Shown: positions 25,258 to 33,838, counted from the first letter of the stretch. The stretch is 41,017 bases of DNA from Gammaproteobacteria bacterium (GCA_028821125.1 JAPPHD010000092.1:1-41017), one strand, 5' to 3'. Numbers and translations are program-made. The notes: a model not told the origin generated them from the sequence alone.

Positions 25258-26089
25258 AAGTGCTGAGATCGATCTGCACGCCGAGCCTGAACAGCTTGGA
25301 CTCCAGCCAGGCCGCAACATCGCCGATGGCCGCACGGAAGGGCGCCTTCCTGGCCAGGCGCAATTTGCCGCCGAGGTCCTTGTCGGCTTCGCAGAGAATA
25401 ACCTCGTGTCCGCGCAGGGCCGCAATCCGGGCCGCCTCCATACCCACGGGAAAGCCCGCACCGACTTCCTCGCGCACGGCAGCCAGGACTTCGAGCAGCA
25501 GCCGCATGCGGTTTTCCAGGGGGCCGCCATAGTCGTCGGTGCGCCGGTTCGTGATGGGCGACAGGAACTGCTGGATCAGGTAACCGTGCGCGGCATGGAC
25601 CTCCACGCCATCGATGCCGCCCTTCCTGGCCGCGCCTGCCCCCAGCACATAGCTGTCGATCGCTTCGGTGATCATCGATCGCGTCATGGGCCGGGCCGCA
25701 ATGCCCAGCCGGGGGCTCGGAATATCCGATGCCGACCAGGGGGCGCTGCCGTCCAGCGGTTTCGCGTGATGCCCTCCGTGCCAGAGCTGCTGGAACAAGC
25801 GCATGCCGTGCGGCCTGATTCTCTCCACCAGTTGCCGATAGCCTTCGACCAGCCCGGGGTTGATCGCCATCAGGGGCGCCGGGCTCGAAGGGTGGCCCGA
25901 GCAGATCTCCAGTATCGTCAGGCCGACGCCGCCGCGGGCGCGGGCTTCGTGATAGGCAATGAGCCTTTCGCTGACCCCGCTCTTGGCATCCATGCCCAGC
26001 ATCGTGACGTGGGCCGTGCGAACGATCCGGTTGGGAATAGTGACCTGCCCGATGCGCAACGGCGAAAGCGCGTTGGGGAACGACGTCAT
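25258..26089 (-). pseudogene. Old Yellow Enzyme-type oxidoreductase, internally deleted and truncated
   Basis: Residues 1-215 match the FMN barrel of 2,4-dienoyl-CoA-reductase-like enzymes (NALSPLRIGQVTIPNRIVRT, FQQLWHGGHH, GVEVHAAHGYLIQQFLSP, DDYGGPLENRMR), ending abruptly at GAGFPVG. The next residues, MEAARIAALRGHEVILCEA, belong to the C-terminal NAD(P)/FAD domain, where they normally follow GGGPAG. About 170 residues, the end of the barrel and the iron-sulfur and FAD segments, are therefore missing in frame near 25440. Family similarity stops again near 25260, losing the remaining C-terminus. A working enzyme is very unlikely. ATG 26089 overlaps the previous stop (ATGA). Confidence 0.8.
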
Positions 26090-26586
26090 CGACGCAGGAT
26101 CCCGTAGCTCGGGTCCTGCCGGTCCCTGGTTCCCCGGCTGAAACGGTCCTCGTACTTCCAGGGGGCGCGCGGCGGGCAGGAGGTGATGTCGACGACCACC
26201 CTCCGGTCGAGGATTTTCCATTCCCCGTCACGGCGTTCGAAAACGTCGATGTAGCGCCCATAGGAATGTTCCTCGACCTTCGACCCTTTCGGAACGTGCA
26301 GCGAGAAGAAATAGGACTCGACATTCGCCCGTTCGCCATCGAGCTCGATCAGGGTATTGAGTATCTGGTGCTGGCAGGCTTCGATGCCGGCCATGCCCCT
26401 TTCCACCCTGTCCATCACCTCGTGGGCATTGCCGCGATAGGGTCCGTGCTCATCCGTGGCATCGGGGTGATAGGCGCTTTTGGCCAGCTCGATGTCGTAG
26501 CGGTCTATGCCCCGCGCGTAACGGGCCAGCGCTTCCCGGATTTCGAGTTTCGCTAGCACCTCTTCCAGATTTCCCGGGCTGCCCAC
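26086..26586 (-). CDS. SnoaL/NTF2-like protein
   Basis: 166 residues with the SnoaL-like cone: helix LEEVLAKLEIREALARYARG, then IDRYDIELAKSAYHPDATDE and late strands SYGRYIDVFERRDGEWKILDRRVVVD. The RYARGxDRxD and H-P-DA motifs are common in the subgroup found with steroid- and aromatic-degrading genes; members isomerise or dehydrate, or only bind ligand. GTG 26586 is preferred because AAGGAG lies 8 bases upstream; TTG 26592 would be too close. Its stop overlaps the start of the OYE pseudogene, and it is divergent from the kinase-like gene across operator E. Confidence 0.85.
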   Translation of the reverse strand: MGSPGNLEEVLAKLEIREALARYARGIDRYDIELAKSAYHPDATDEHGPYRGNAHEVMDRVERGMAGIEACQHQILNTLIELDGERANVESYFFSLHVPKGSKVEEHSYGRYIDVFERRDGEWKILDRRVVVDITSCPPRAPWKYEDRFSRGTRDRQDPSYGILRR

Positions 26587-26652
26587 TGCCAATGCTCCTT
26601 CATTCGTCCGTCGACGCTTACCCTATCAAGGGCAGCTTTCGCTGCATAGAAA

Positions 26653-26670
26653 TAATTGATTGATTAGTTG
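26653..26670 (+). promoter_or_regulatory. regulon operator site E (SnoaL-like / phosphotransferase divergent promoter)
   Basis: TAATTGATTGATTAGTTG in the divergent gap between GTG 26586 and GTG 26773. The left half matches the consensus TAATTGAT exactly; the right half is weaker. Placement in a divergent gap fits control of both transcription units. Confidence 0.48.
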
Positions 26671-26772
26671 ACCTGGGCAGACCCGCCGGATAGATTCCCG
26701 GGGCAAGCAGTTCGGCCCGTTGCTTGCGTCGGCTGCAACAAAGACCTCCTTTACGCTCAGGAACACATCGCC

Positions 26773-27864
26773 GTGGTTGATACAAACACTAACATGGAAA
26801 ACGCCATCCGGTCGGCAATGACGGCTCTGAAACCGGACTTCGAGGAAGTTGGCCCGGAACGGATCAAAGCGCTCCTCGAAAGTCAGCCCGAGACGGAAGG
26901 CGAGGTCGAGGTATTCGACACCGTCGGTGGTGGAGCAGGCGCCGGCGCGTCCAGCGGCATCGTGATTTTCAGCGCCAGGGTGAACGGCGCCACCAACGAT
27001 TACGTTCTGCGATACGCACCGTACAACAACGAACTCCGCATTTTTGCCGAGTACGATATCGCCAACCAGTTTCACCTCCACAGGATCCTGAGTGAACGAG
27101 GACTGCCGGTTCCAGAACCGGTTGCCTGCGATGCGAATAGCGACTGCCTCCCCCTGCCGGGCTTCATCATGGAGCGGGTCGACGGTGAAGTTCCAGACAC
27201 CTCGGCCTACACGACGGGATTGTTCGCCAAGGCAAGCGAGGCCCAACGCGCGAAAATGCACGATGGAATCTTCGCTGCACTCGGACAGGTCCATTCCGTC
27301 GACTGGCAACGTCTCGGCCTGGAGAAATACTGCTGCAGCGCGGGCGGCCGAACCCCCATTGAGAGGTACCTGAACTGGTATTGGAAAACCGCGGAATGGT
27401 CGGGTTTCCCGTCCATCGATCGACTGCAGCGTTGCCGCCAATGGCTTTTCGACAATCAGCCCTCCTACCACTCCGGCGAATGGACCCTCGTTCACGGCGA
27501 TGCGAACCTAGCCAATTACATGTTCAGGAACGACAGGCTCGTAGCGATTCTGGACTGGGAACTGGCGGGAATCGGCAGCCCTTCCATGGACATCGCCCTG
27601 CAGGTCAACTTCAACGAATATTGCCGCATGGCCGCCCCGCCCGACGTCCAGAACTTGATCCCGACCGAACAGGCGTGGAAAACCCGCTATGAGAAGGTAA
27701 CCGGGCGCCGCCTGGCCGACTACGACTATTTTCGAAAACTCATGTGCTTTACCGGCCTTATCATTCTTACGTCAATGAACCGGGGCGTACCGGAAGCGCA
27801 CAAGGCCGCCCATGCACAAGGGTACGAGTGGCTCTGGGCAATCGTGGAGAGCGGCTGGAACTGA
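26773..27864 (+). CDS. APH-family phosphotransferase (ACAD10/11-like)
   Basis: About 363 residues of the aminoglycoside/choline kinase-like fold. Nucleotide-loop region GGGAGAGASSGIVIFSARV, Brenner motif LVHGDANLANYMF (catalytic Asp in HGDxN), and metal-binding ILDWELAGIGSPSMDIA. The subgroup is common in lipid and steroid catabolic islands beside acyl-CoA dehydrogenases; related human ACAD10/11 kinase domains phosphorylate 4-hydroxyacyl-CoAs so that the hydroxyl can be eliminated. A similar role on a hydroxylated intermediate is plausible. GTG 26773 has AGGAA 9 bases upstream; ATG 26794 is the alternative. Followed 19 bp later by the lipocalin-like gene. Confidence 0.87.
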   Translation: MVDTNTNMENAIRSAMTALKPDFEEVGPERIKALLESQPETEGEVEVFDTVGGGAGAGASSGIVIFSARVNGATNDYVLRYAPYNNELRIFAEYDIANQFHLHRILSERGLPVPEPVACDANSDCLPLPGFIMERVDGEVPDTSAYTTGLFAKASEAQRAKMHDGIFAALGQVHSVDWQRLGLEKYCCSAGGRTPIERYLNWYWKTAEWSGFPSIDRLQRCRQWLFDNQPSYHSGEWTLVHGDANLANYMFRNDRLVAILDWELAGIGSPSMDIALQVNFNEYCRMAAPPDVQNLIPTEQAWKTRYEKVTGRRLADYDYFRKLMCFTGLIILTSMNRGVPEAHKAAHAQGYEWLWAIVESGWN

Positions 27865-27883
27865 TCAACAGGAAAGACAGCAA

Positions 27884-28879
27884 ATGACCTACAACGAGAG
27901 TTGGAACCGCCCACATCAACCAACTGACGCGGAAAACTGGCAGGAAAGCGATTGTTACTGGTTTTACGATTCCGAAAACCAGGTCGGCGGCTATCATCGG
28001 ATCGGCCAATACCCGAACCGGGGAACCGGCCAGGTTCTGACCTTCGCGTTCAAGAAGGGCGGCCGGTGTTTTCGCCTGATCAAGGAATACCAGCACATCG
28101 AGTGCGCACGAACCGAGACGGGGCAGACTGTCGGATCTTCGGCAGTGCAAAGCCTGGGCGACGGCCGCATCAACTATTCCTGGGCAGAACCCGACGGCGG
28201 CGCGAGCCTGGAATTTCACCAGCCGTTTTACACCCCCCGCAACTGGACGAAGGAAGTCAGCGAGCACGAAGGAGGGTCGTCCGTTCATGACAGCATGAAT
28301 GCCGACGGACACCTGGAGGTGGCCGGACGACTGAAAGGGCGCCTGCGCCTGGGCGACGAGGAATACGCCGTCGATGCCCTGGCCCACCGCGACCGTTCCT
28401 GGGGCCCGCGCGACTATATGGTTGCCAGGCAGCACAGAATGGTAACCGGAACCCTGGGCGAGCATCTGTCCTGGGTTGCCATGATCGTGCAGATGGAGAA
28501 CGGATTCGTGGCGAAAGTGGGTTACGTCGCACGCAACGGCGAAACCACCGACATCACGGACCTGAAGGTTCTGACCGAATTCGACTGGGATGGATTTACC
28601 GTCAGCGGATTGCGTGCGCAGCTTGCCCTAGAGGACGGCAGCCAGTTGGAACTCGACGGAATCGCCGCCCAGGGGTTCCAGTTTTTCACGAAGGGCTGGG
28701 CGGCAACGTCCCATCACTTCATCGAGGTCGAGCGGGACGGAACGCGAGGATTCACGATTCTGGACGCCACCAACCGGCCGGCCAAGGGCTTCTACGTTCC
28801 CCCACAGAATGAAGTGAGCCTCATCCGGGCCAGCGACGGGCTCTGCGATTCAGCGGACTATTCTGAGCTTCGGTGGTAA
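27884..28879 (+). CDS. CrtC/lipocalin-like protein (DUF7064/7065 type)
   Basis: 331 residues, no signal peptide. It contains the family's ALAHRDRSWGPRDYMVARQH motif and the paired beta-rich halves seen in AttH/CrtC-like proteins. It is a distant paralogue of the protein at 13537. AGGAAAG precedes ATG 27884, 19 bp after the phosphotransferase, so the two form an operon under operator E. Probable role: binding, or hydration or dehydration, of a hydrophobic intermediate; no biochemical assignment can be made from sequence. Confidence 0.75.
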   Translation: MTYNESWNRPHQPTDAENWQESDCYWFYDSENQVGGYHRIGQYPNRGTGQVLTFAFKKGGRCFRLIKEYQHIECARTETGQTVGSSAVQSLGDGRINYSWAEPDGGASLEFHQPFYTPRNWTKEVSEHEGGSSVHDSMNADGHLEVAGRLKGRLRLGDEEYAVDALAHRDRSWGPRDYMVARQHRMVTGTLGEHLSWVAMIVQMENGFVAKVGYVARNGETTDITDLKVLTEFDWDGFTVSGLRAQLALEDGSQLELDGIAAQGFQFFTKGWAATSHHFIEVERDGTRGFTILDATNRPAKGFYVPPQNEVSLIRASDGLCDSADYSELRW

Positions 28880-28939
28880 CCGTCGAGCAACTTCACTATT
28901 TTTGCCAACCTCGCTGGATTCATTCGTGCGCAGGCCCGG

Positions 28940-29701
28940 CTAAGGAACAGTGGCGCCGCCATCGACCTTGATGGACTGGCCGACCAGGTAGCTCGAACGG
29001 TTCGAGGCCAGGTACAGAATCGCATCGGCAATTTCGCGGGGTTCCGCGTATCGCCCGAACGGATGAGCCGCCTCGGCCATCTCGTGGAGTTCGGGGTTTC
29101 TTTTTCGGTGCTCGATGAGCATCGGGGTCAGCACCGGACCGGGAGCGACGGCATTGACGCGCACGCCCTGCCTGACGACCTCCAGCGCAACCGATCGGGT
29201 CAGTCCGAGCACGGCGTGCTTGCTCGCGACGTAGAACTGCATCCCGGCAGAGCCGATCGAGTCGGACATGGCCGAGGTGTTGACTATTGCGCCCTGCCCC
29301 CGCCCCAGCATGTGTTTCAACTCGTATTTCATGCATAGCCACACGCCCTTGACGTTCGTGTCCATGACCCTGTCGTAGGTTTCCACGGTCTGCTCCACCA
29401 GGGGAGTCACTTCCTGCTCGACGCCGGCATTGTTGACGGCAACCTGTATCGCTCCGAACGACTTGACGGCCGTGTCCACCATCGCCTCCACCTGGTCTTC
29501 CCGGGACAGGTCGCAATCGACGGTCACGGCGGTGGCGCCGATCTCTTCCACAAGCTGCAGCGATTCGCGATTGGCTTCGGAATTGATGTCCACCAGCACG
29601 AGATCCGCACCCTCTTCCGCGAAGGCGAGCGCCGTTGCACGCCCGATGCCGGAACCGGCGCCGGTAACTATTACCCCTTTTCTTCTGAACTCACTCGCCA
29701 T
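28940..29701 (-). CDS. short-chain dehydrogenase/reductase
   Basis: 253 residues, classical SDR: cofactor motif TGAGSGIGRA, VDIN after strand 2 (Asp favouring NAD(H)), NNAG, catalytic Ser in NTSAMSD, and YVASK holding the Tyr and Lys. The C-terminal GQSIKVDGG is typical. It interconverts a secondary alcohol and ketone. GGAGGA lies about 9 bases before ATG 29701. It is divergent from the CoA ligase across the gap containing site F and convergent with the lipocalin-like gene. Confidence 0.92.
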   Translation of the reverse strand: MASEFRRKGVIVTGAGSGIGRATALAFAEEGADLVLVDINSEANRESLQLVEEIGATAVTVDCDLSREDQVEAMVDTAVKSFGAIQVAVNNAGVEQEVTPLVEQTVETYDRVMDTNVKGVWLCMKYELKHMLGRGQGAIVNTSAMSDSIGSAGMQFYVASKHAVLGLTRSVALEVVRQGVRVNAVAPGPVLTPMLIEHRKRNPELHEMAEAAHPFGRYAEPREIADAILYLASNRSSYLVGQSIKVDGGATVP

Positions 29702-29900
29702 CGATCCGTGTCCTCCGTGGTTCCATCCGACTTGTCAACGCAGCCACCGCAAACGCAGGCAACCAGATCCTGCCTCCGGTTCGGTTATCATCTCGACGTG
29801 CCACGACAAGCCGCATGATGTCGACGCGCAGTAGTTTTCACGTTAGACCGCTGTCTCGACGTGCCGAGAAGAATCCGGCTCCCTGGCTGGAATGATAATA

Positions 29901-29918
29901 TAACAACTGGTTAATTTA
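29901..29918 (-). promoter_or_regulatory. regulon operator site F (SDR / CoA ligase divergent promoter), weak
   Basis: TAACAACTGGTTAATTTA, about 50 bp upstream of the ligase ATG. The GGTTAATT half resembles site C's GGTCAATT, and it matches site A at about 12 of 18 positions. It is the weakest of the six but is an isolated AT-rich island in the 263-bp divergent gap, as the others are. Confidence 0.38.
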
Positions 29919-29964
29919 ATAGCGCCGTGGTAGCCTGTTCCCATCCCTCAGCCTTGTCGATCCG

Positions 29965-31542
29965 ATGACTCGTCCGACCCTTCGACACCCTGCGGCAAAC
30001 CCGTTTTCCGGTTGGGACATGGGAACGCTCCTGGACCAGCAGGCAAGGATCCGGGCGCACCACCCGTTCCTTGTCTGGGAATCGTTCGAGTTGCCCGGGC
30101 GGCTATGGACCTACCGGGAGTTTTCCGAGGCAACCAGGCGGCTGGCTGCCGGAATGGCCGATCGCGGCATCGGCAAAGGCGATTTCGTACTCGTTCACCT
30201 GGAGAACTGCCCGGAATTCCTGCTGAGCTGGTTCGCGTGCGCCAGATTGGGCGCCGTCGCGGTAACCACCAATACCCGGTCTGCAGGCGCCGAACTGAAT
30301 TACTACGCCGGTTTTGCAGGCGTCAAAGCGGCCATTACCCAGCCGAAATTCGCCGCCCTGGTCGCCGAAAACTGCCCCGACCTGCAATGGCTTGCCGTGA
30401 CCGAATCGGACGCCGGCATCCCCGCCAGCGCCACCGTCGCCCCGGATCAGGCATTCGCGGCTCTGCACGCCGATTCCGAACCGCCCGACCGGGTCGTCGA
30501 CCCGACGGCGCCGCTGTGCGTGATGTACACATCCGGTACCACATCCCGGCCGAAGGGCGTGGTCTGGACCCACGCCAACGGGCTGTGGGCTGCCCGCGCC
30601 GGCGCCTTCAGCGAAGGACTGTTGTCGACCGACGTGCACCAGACGATGCTGCCGCTGTTCCACATGAACGCCATGTCCTGCCAGGTACTGGCGTCCCTGT
30701 GGGTCGGCGGCACAGTCGTGCTGCAACCCCGGTTCTCGGCAAGCCGGTTCTGGGACGTGGCCCTGCGGCACGGCTGCACCTGGAGTTCAGTCGTGCCCTT
30801 CTGCGTGAACGCGATAAAGGATCAGGAGGTGCCGGAGCACCGGTTCCGAACCTGGGGCGTGGGCATCAACGGCATTTACGACAGGAAATTCAAGGTTCGC
30901 TCGCTGGGCTGGTGGGGCATGACCGAAACCGTGAGCCTGGGAATCGTGGGTTCGGTGCTCCACGATGACACGCCCTTCTCTCTGGGACGCCCGTCACCGC
31001 TCTATGAGATCGCCGTACTGACACCGGAGGAAACCGGCGTGGAACCGGGCGCAGCCGGCGAACTGCGAATCCGCGGCATTCCCGGCGTTTCCATCTTCGA
31101 TCGCTACCTGAACAACGAGGCGGTCACGGAGTCGAGTTTCGATGACGCGGGGTTCTTCATTACCGGCGACCGGGTACGGGCGAACCCCGATGGCACCCTG
31201 TCGTTCGAAGACCGGATCAAGGACATGCTCAAGGTCGGGGGCGAAAACGTCAGCGCCGCCGAAGTCGAACGGGTGATTCAATCGCTGCCGGGCGTCTCCG
31301 AGGCCGCGGTCGTGGCAAAGCCAGACAGGATGCTGAACGAAGTGCCGGTAGCCTTCGTGCTCGCAGGCGGTGAACAGGACCCCACGAAACTCAAAAGCGA
31401 GATCGAAGGCGCCTGCGAACGATCTCTGGCGGACTTCAAACGGCCGCGGGAAGTGCGCATCGTAGACTCGCTGCCACGTGCCAATCTGGAAAAGATCGCG
31501 AAAGCGAAACTGCGCGAACGACTGCTTGAGGAAGCCGGGTAG
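29965..31542 (+). CDS. acyl-CoA ligase (ANL family, CaiC-like)
   Basis: 525 residues of an adenylate-forming CoA ligase. A3 loop MYTSGTTSRPKGVV, A5 WWGMTETV, A7 FFITGDRV, A8 hinge DRIKDMLKVGGENVSAAEVE, and A10 LPRANLEKIAKAKLRE with the catalytic Lys (the usual GK is EK here). Overall order is closest to crotonobetaine/carnitine-CoA ligases. It activates a carboxylate for CoA-dependent breakdown. No good ribosome site precedes ATG 29965; a leaderless transcript or nearby alternative start is possible. Convergent with the downstream SDR. Confidence 0.9.
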   Translation: MTRPTLRHPAANPFSGWDMGTLLDQQARIRAHHPFLVWESFELPGRLWTYREFSEATRRLAAGMADRGIGKGDFVLVHLENCPEFLLSWFACARLGAVAVTTNTRSAGAELNYYAGFAGVKAAITQPKFAALVAENCPDLQWLAVTESDAGIPASATVAPDQAFAALHADSEPPDRVVDPTAPLCVMYTSGTTSRPKGVVWTHANGLWAARAGAFSEGLLSTDVHQTMLPLFHMNAMSCQVLASLWVGGTVVLQPRFSASRFWDVALRHGCTWSSVVPFCVNAIKDQEVPEHRFRTWGVGINGIYDRKFKVRSLGWWGMTETVSLGIVGSVLHDDTPFSLGRPSPLYEIAVLTPEETGVEPGAAGELRIRGIPGVSIFDRYLNNEAVTESSFDDAGFFITGDRVRANPDGTLSFEDRIKDMLKVGGENVSAAEVERVIQSLPGVSEAAVVAKPDRMLNEVPVAFVLAGGEQDPTKLKSEIEGACERSLADFKRPREVRIVDSLPRANLEKIAKAKLRERLLEEAG

Positions 31543-31582
31543 CTCGCATGGAATGCGCAATTGAGGTGCTCTGGCCAGATCC

Positions 31583-32380
31583 CTAGCTCGGGTCTTTCGG
31601 CACCATTCCCGAGACGAACGCCAGGCGCAGGGAAAGCGGCAAATGCCTGACAAACCTGAAGATCCAACGGCAGGCCGTATTCGGAATGCTCACGGCTTTC
31701 CCCTTTTCCAGATCCCGCAATGAACCGGCCACACAGTCTTCGGCCGATTGAATCATGACGCCGGGAGTCGGCGTTTCGTCGACGCCTGCCACCTCATTGA
31801 ATTCCGTCGGCACCGGCCCGGGGCACAGAACCTGAACCCGCACGCCCGTGCCCTTGAGTTCGCCGTACAGGGATTCGGTGAAGGTGATGACACCCGACTT
31901 GATCCCGCTGTAGGTTGCGAAGTAAGGGGCGGCATTGAAGCCACCTACCGAGGAAACGTTGATGATGTCGCCCTTCGACCGCGCCAGCATTCCGGGCAGT
32001 ACGGCGCGCGTCAGCATCACGAGCGCAACCATGTCCACGTTGAGTTCCTGCTCGATGCGCGCCGCATCGACCGACGCGAACGCGCCGTTGGTGCCGAAAC
32101 CCGCCGAGTTGACGAGTGTATAGACGCGATCGAGAGACCCCAGGTATTCCGCAAGCGCGCGGGTCGCCGTCTGGTCTGAAAGATCGACCGCCCTGATCTC
32201 CACGGCGACGCCGAACCTTTCCTCAATCGTTTTCGCCAGTTTTTCCAACCGCTCGCGGCGCCTGGCGACGATGATGAGATCGGAGCCGCGGCCGGCGAGC
32301 CGCTCGGCAAAGCAGGCGCCGATTCCCGAGGAGGCTCCCGTGACGGCCGCAATTGGTTTGTTTGACGTGTCGCCCTCCAT
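31583..32380 (-). CDS. short-chain dehydrogenase/reductase (DltE-like)
   Basis: 265 residues. TGASSGIGACF cofactor loop, ARRRERLEKLA after strand 2 (Arg favouring NADP(H)), NSAGFG, Ser in NVSSVGG, and YSGIKSG with the active Tyr and Lys. The C-terminal region lacks the GG..VDGG end of classical SDRs and instead has hydrophobic RWIFRFVRHLPLSLRL, as in long-chain or membrane-associated SDRs. Its ATG directly follows the TGA of the LuxC-like gene, so it is translated with it and may reduce or oxidise the same aldehyde-derived chain. Confidence 0.9.
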   Translation of the reverse strand: MEGDTSNKPIAAVTGASSGIGACFAERLAGRGSDLIIVARRRERLEKLAKTIEERFGVAVEIRAVDLSDQTATRALAEYLGSLDRVYTLVNSAGFGTNGAFASVDAARIEQELNVDMVALVMLTRAVLPGMLARSKGDIINVSSVGGFNAAPYFATYSGIKSGVITFTESLYGELKGTGVRVQVLCPGPVPTEFNEVAGVDETPTPGVMIQSAEDCVAGSLRDLEKGKAVSIPNTACRWIFRFVRHLPLSLRLAFVSGMVPKDPS

Positions 32381-33838
32381 TCAATCAGCCCAGGGCGGCG
32401 GATGAACCCCGCGATCGAGGGCATCGCAGTTCTCGTCCACGATCCATTTGGTCATGCGCCGGATCGGCTCGATGCCGTCCTGCGGACCCCCGGCGGAATC
32501 CGCGAGCACCGCGTAGCCGAGCGAGACGATCCGCTGTGCGCCGTACAGTGGCAGAACGTCCTCGAGTTCCCGCTTGAACGCCTCGGGGTAGACACCGACG
32601 GTCTGCGTATAGGCATCCACATCGGCAGCGACCTCGTCGATGCTGTCTACCGGTATGAAATTGGCGACGCGATTGTCGAGGCTGGCATCGAAGGAGACGG
32701 CTTCCGGAAGCTGTGAGACGATGATGGCGCCCTCGTCGTCTTCGCCGCCGATGACGTTGTACCAGTCTTCCTGGAATCGAAGCGCCTCCACATTCGATTT
32801 CAGCTCGGCATCGACGCTCTTCGGCTTGGTGCTGAAGCGCTCCGGCAGGGCCATCATCGCGCGATAGGCCAAATCGCCGAATCGGTTTGCCTTCTCGAGC
32901 CCGGCGCTTTCGGTTCCGGTCAGCAGGTAGACCTTGCGCGCGTTCACGCAACCCACCTGGTTCAGGCCGCCGATGTCCGCCGCCACACGCACCGCCGCAG
33001 CCTGCATCGACTCTTCGGTGTTGAAGGTCTCCGCGCCGATGACGCTGATACTGCGCTTGGGATCGAGGGAAATGAGTTCCAGGCCGGGTTGAATGTACTT
33101 CGTGACGTGCTTGACGGATGCGAATCCACCCCAGGCCAGGATTTTTTCGATATTCGCCGGCATATAGAACCTGCGCTCGAACGACTCATCGCCACCTTTC
33201 CAGTAGGCAACGCTCAGATGCTTCGTGACCGGATGATCGGGCGCGTATTCGCACAGGCTGCGCACCACCGCCGCTGCGGTGAACGGATCGTTCGACGGGC
33301 TCTTGATGATGGCATCGCCACGGGTCAGGGCGCTGCGCGCAATCGTCATGGCCGAGACCAACGGCGAGTTGCCGGCGACGATGTGCAGGCTCCGAGCACC
33401 GAACGCCCGGATCGAGCAGACCCTGCCGTTGGGCTTGGGCGTTCGCACCCAGCCGTCGAAATAGACCCGTTCGCCTTCGATCATGTCTTCGAGCAGGTCC
33501 CGTGAAAAAAAGTGGTTCAGCGCTTCGTACTCATCGTCCAGGATTGGGGGCGTGACCGGCGCCGTGTCGTAGGAGAGCTCTCTCGCCTGCCGCAGATGCG
33601 GATTGGTTCCCACATCGAGCCGTTTGCCGAACCCGACCAGGAAATCGATGATTTCTTCGGTCTTCAACGCGTGGATGTCCTTGAAGTTTCCAAGGCCCCG
33701 CAACGGCAGTTGATCGACGAACCGGTGTACGTCAGGCGTCCGGAAAGAGCATCCGCCACCCCGGCCGGCAAATTCGACCAGGTCGGATTCGATGATCTTT
33801 CCCCTTACGATCAAGGGAATGACGGGTGTCTGAATCAT
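32381..33838 (-). CDS. LuxC-like acyl-CoA/acyl-protein reductase
   Basis: 485 residues of the LuxC family (aldehyde-dehydrogenase superfamily). The catalytic thiol is Cys297 in GGLNQVGCVNARKVYL; HIVAGNSPLVSAMTIARSAL and KSPSNDPFTAAAVVRSL form the cofactor side. LuxC accepts an acyl group on this Cys from LuxE and reduces it with NADPH to an aldehyde; outside bioluminescence, relatives work on other acyl chains and may run in reverse. A LuxE-like partner lies 8 kb away in the same island. GGAGGAG precedes ATG 33838. No convincing regulon operator precedes it. Confidence 0.88.
   Translation of the reverse strand: MIQTPVIPLIVRGKIIESDLVEFAGRGGGCSFRTPDVHRFVDQLPLRGLGNFKDIHALKTEEIIDFLVGFGKRLDVGTNPHLRQARELSYDTAPVTPPILDDEYEALNHFFSRDLLEDMIEGERVYFDGWVRTPKPNGRVCSIRAFGARSLHIVAGNSPLVSAMTIARSALTRGDAIIKSPSNDPFTAAAVVRSLCEYAPDHPVTKHLSVAYWKGGDESFERRFYMPANIEKILAWGGFASVKHVTKYIQPGLELISLDPKRSISVIGAETFNTEESMQAAAVRVAADIGGLNQVGCVNARKVYLLTGTESAGLEKANRFGDLAYRAMMALPERFSTKPKSVDAELKSNVEALRFQEDWYNVIGGEDDEGAIIVSQLPEAVSFDASLDNRVANFIPVDSIDEVAADVDAYTQTVGVYPEAFKRELEDVLPLYGAQRIVSLGYAVLADSAGGPQDGIEPIRRMTKWIVDENCDALDRGVHPPPWAD

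Noticed and set aside
17631-33838. A true lux bioluminescence operon
   Set aside because: There is no luxA-luxB pair, no luxD, the genes are scattered on both strands and embedded among oxygenases; only family-level similarity to LuxA, LuxC and LuxE is present.
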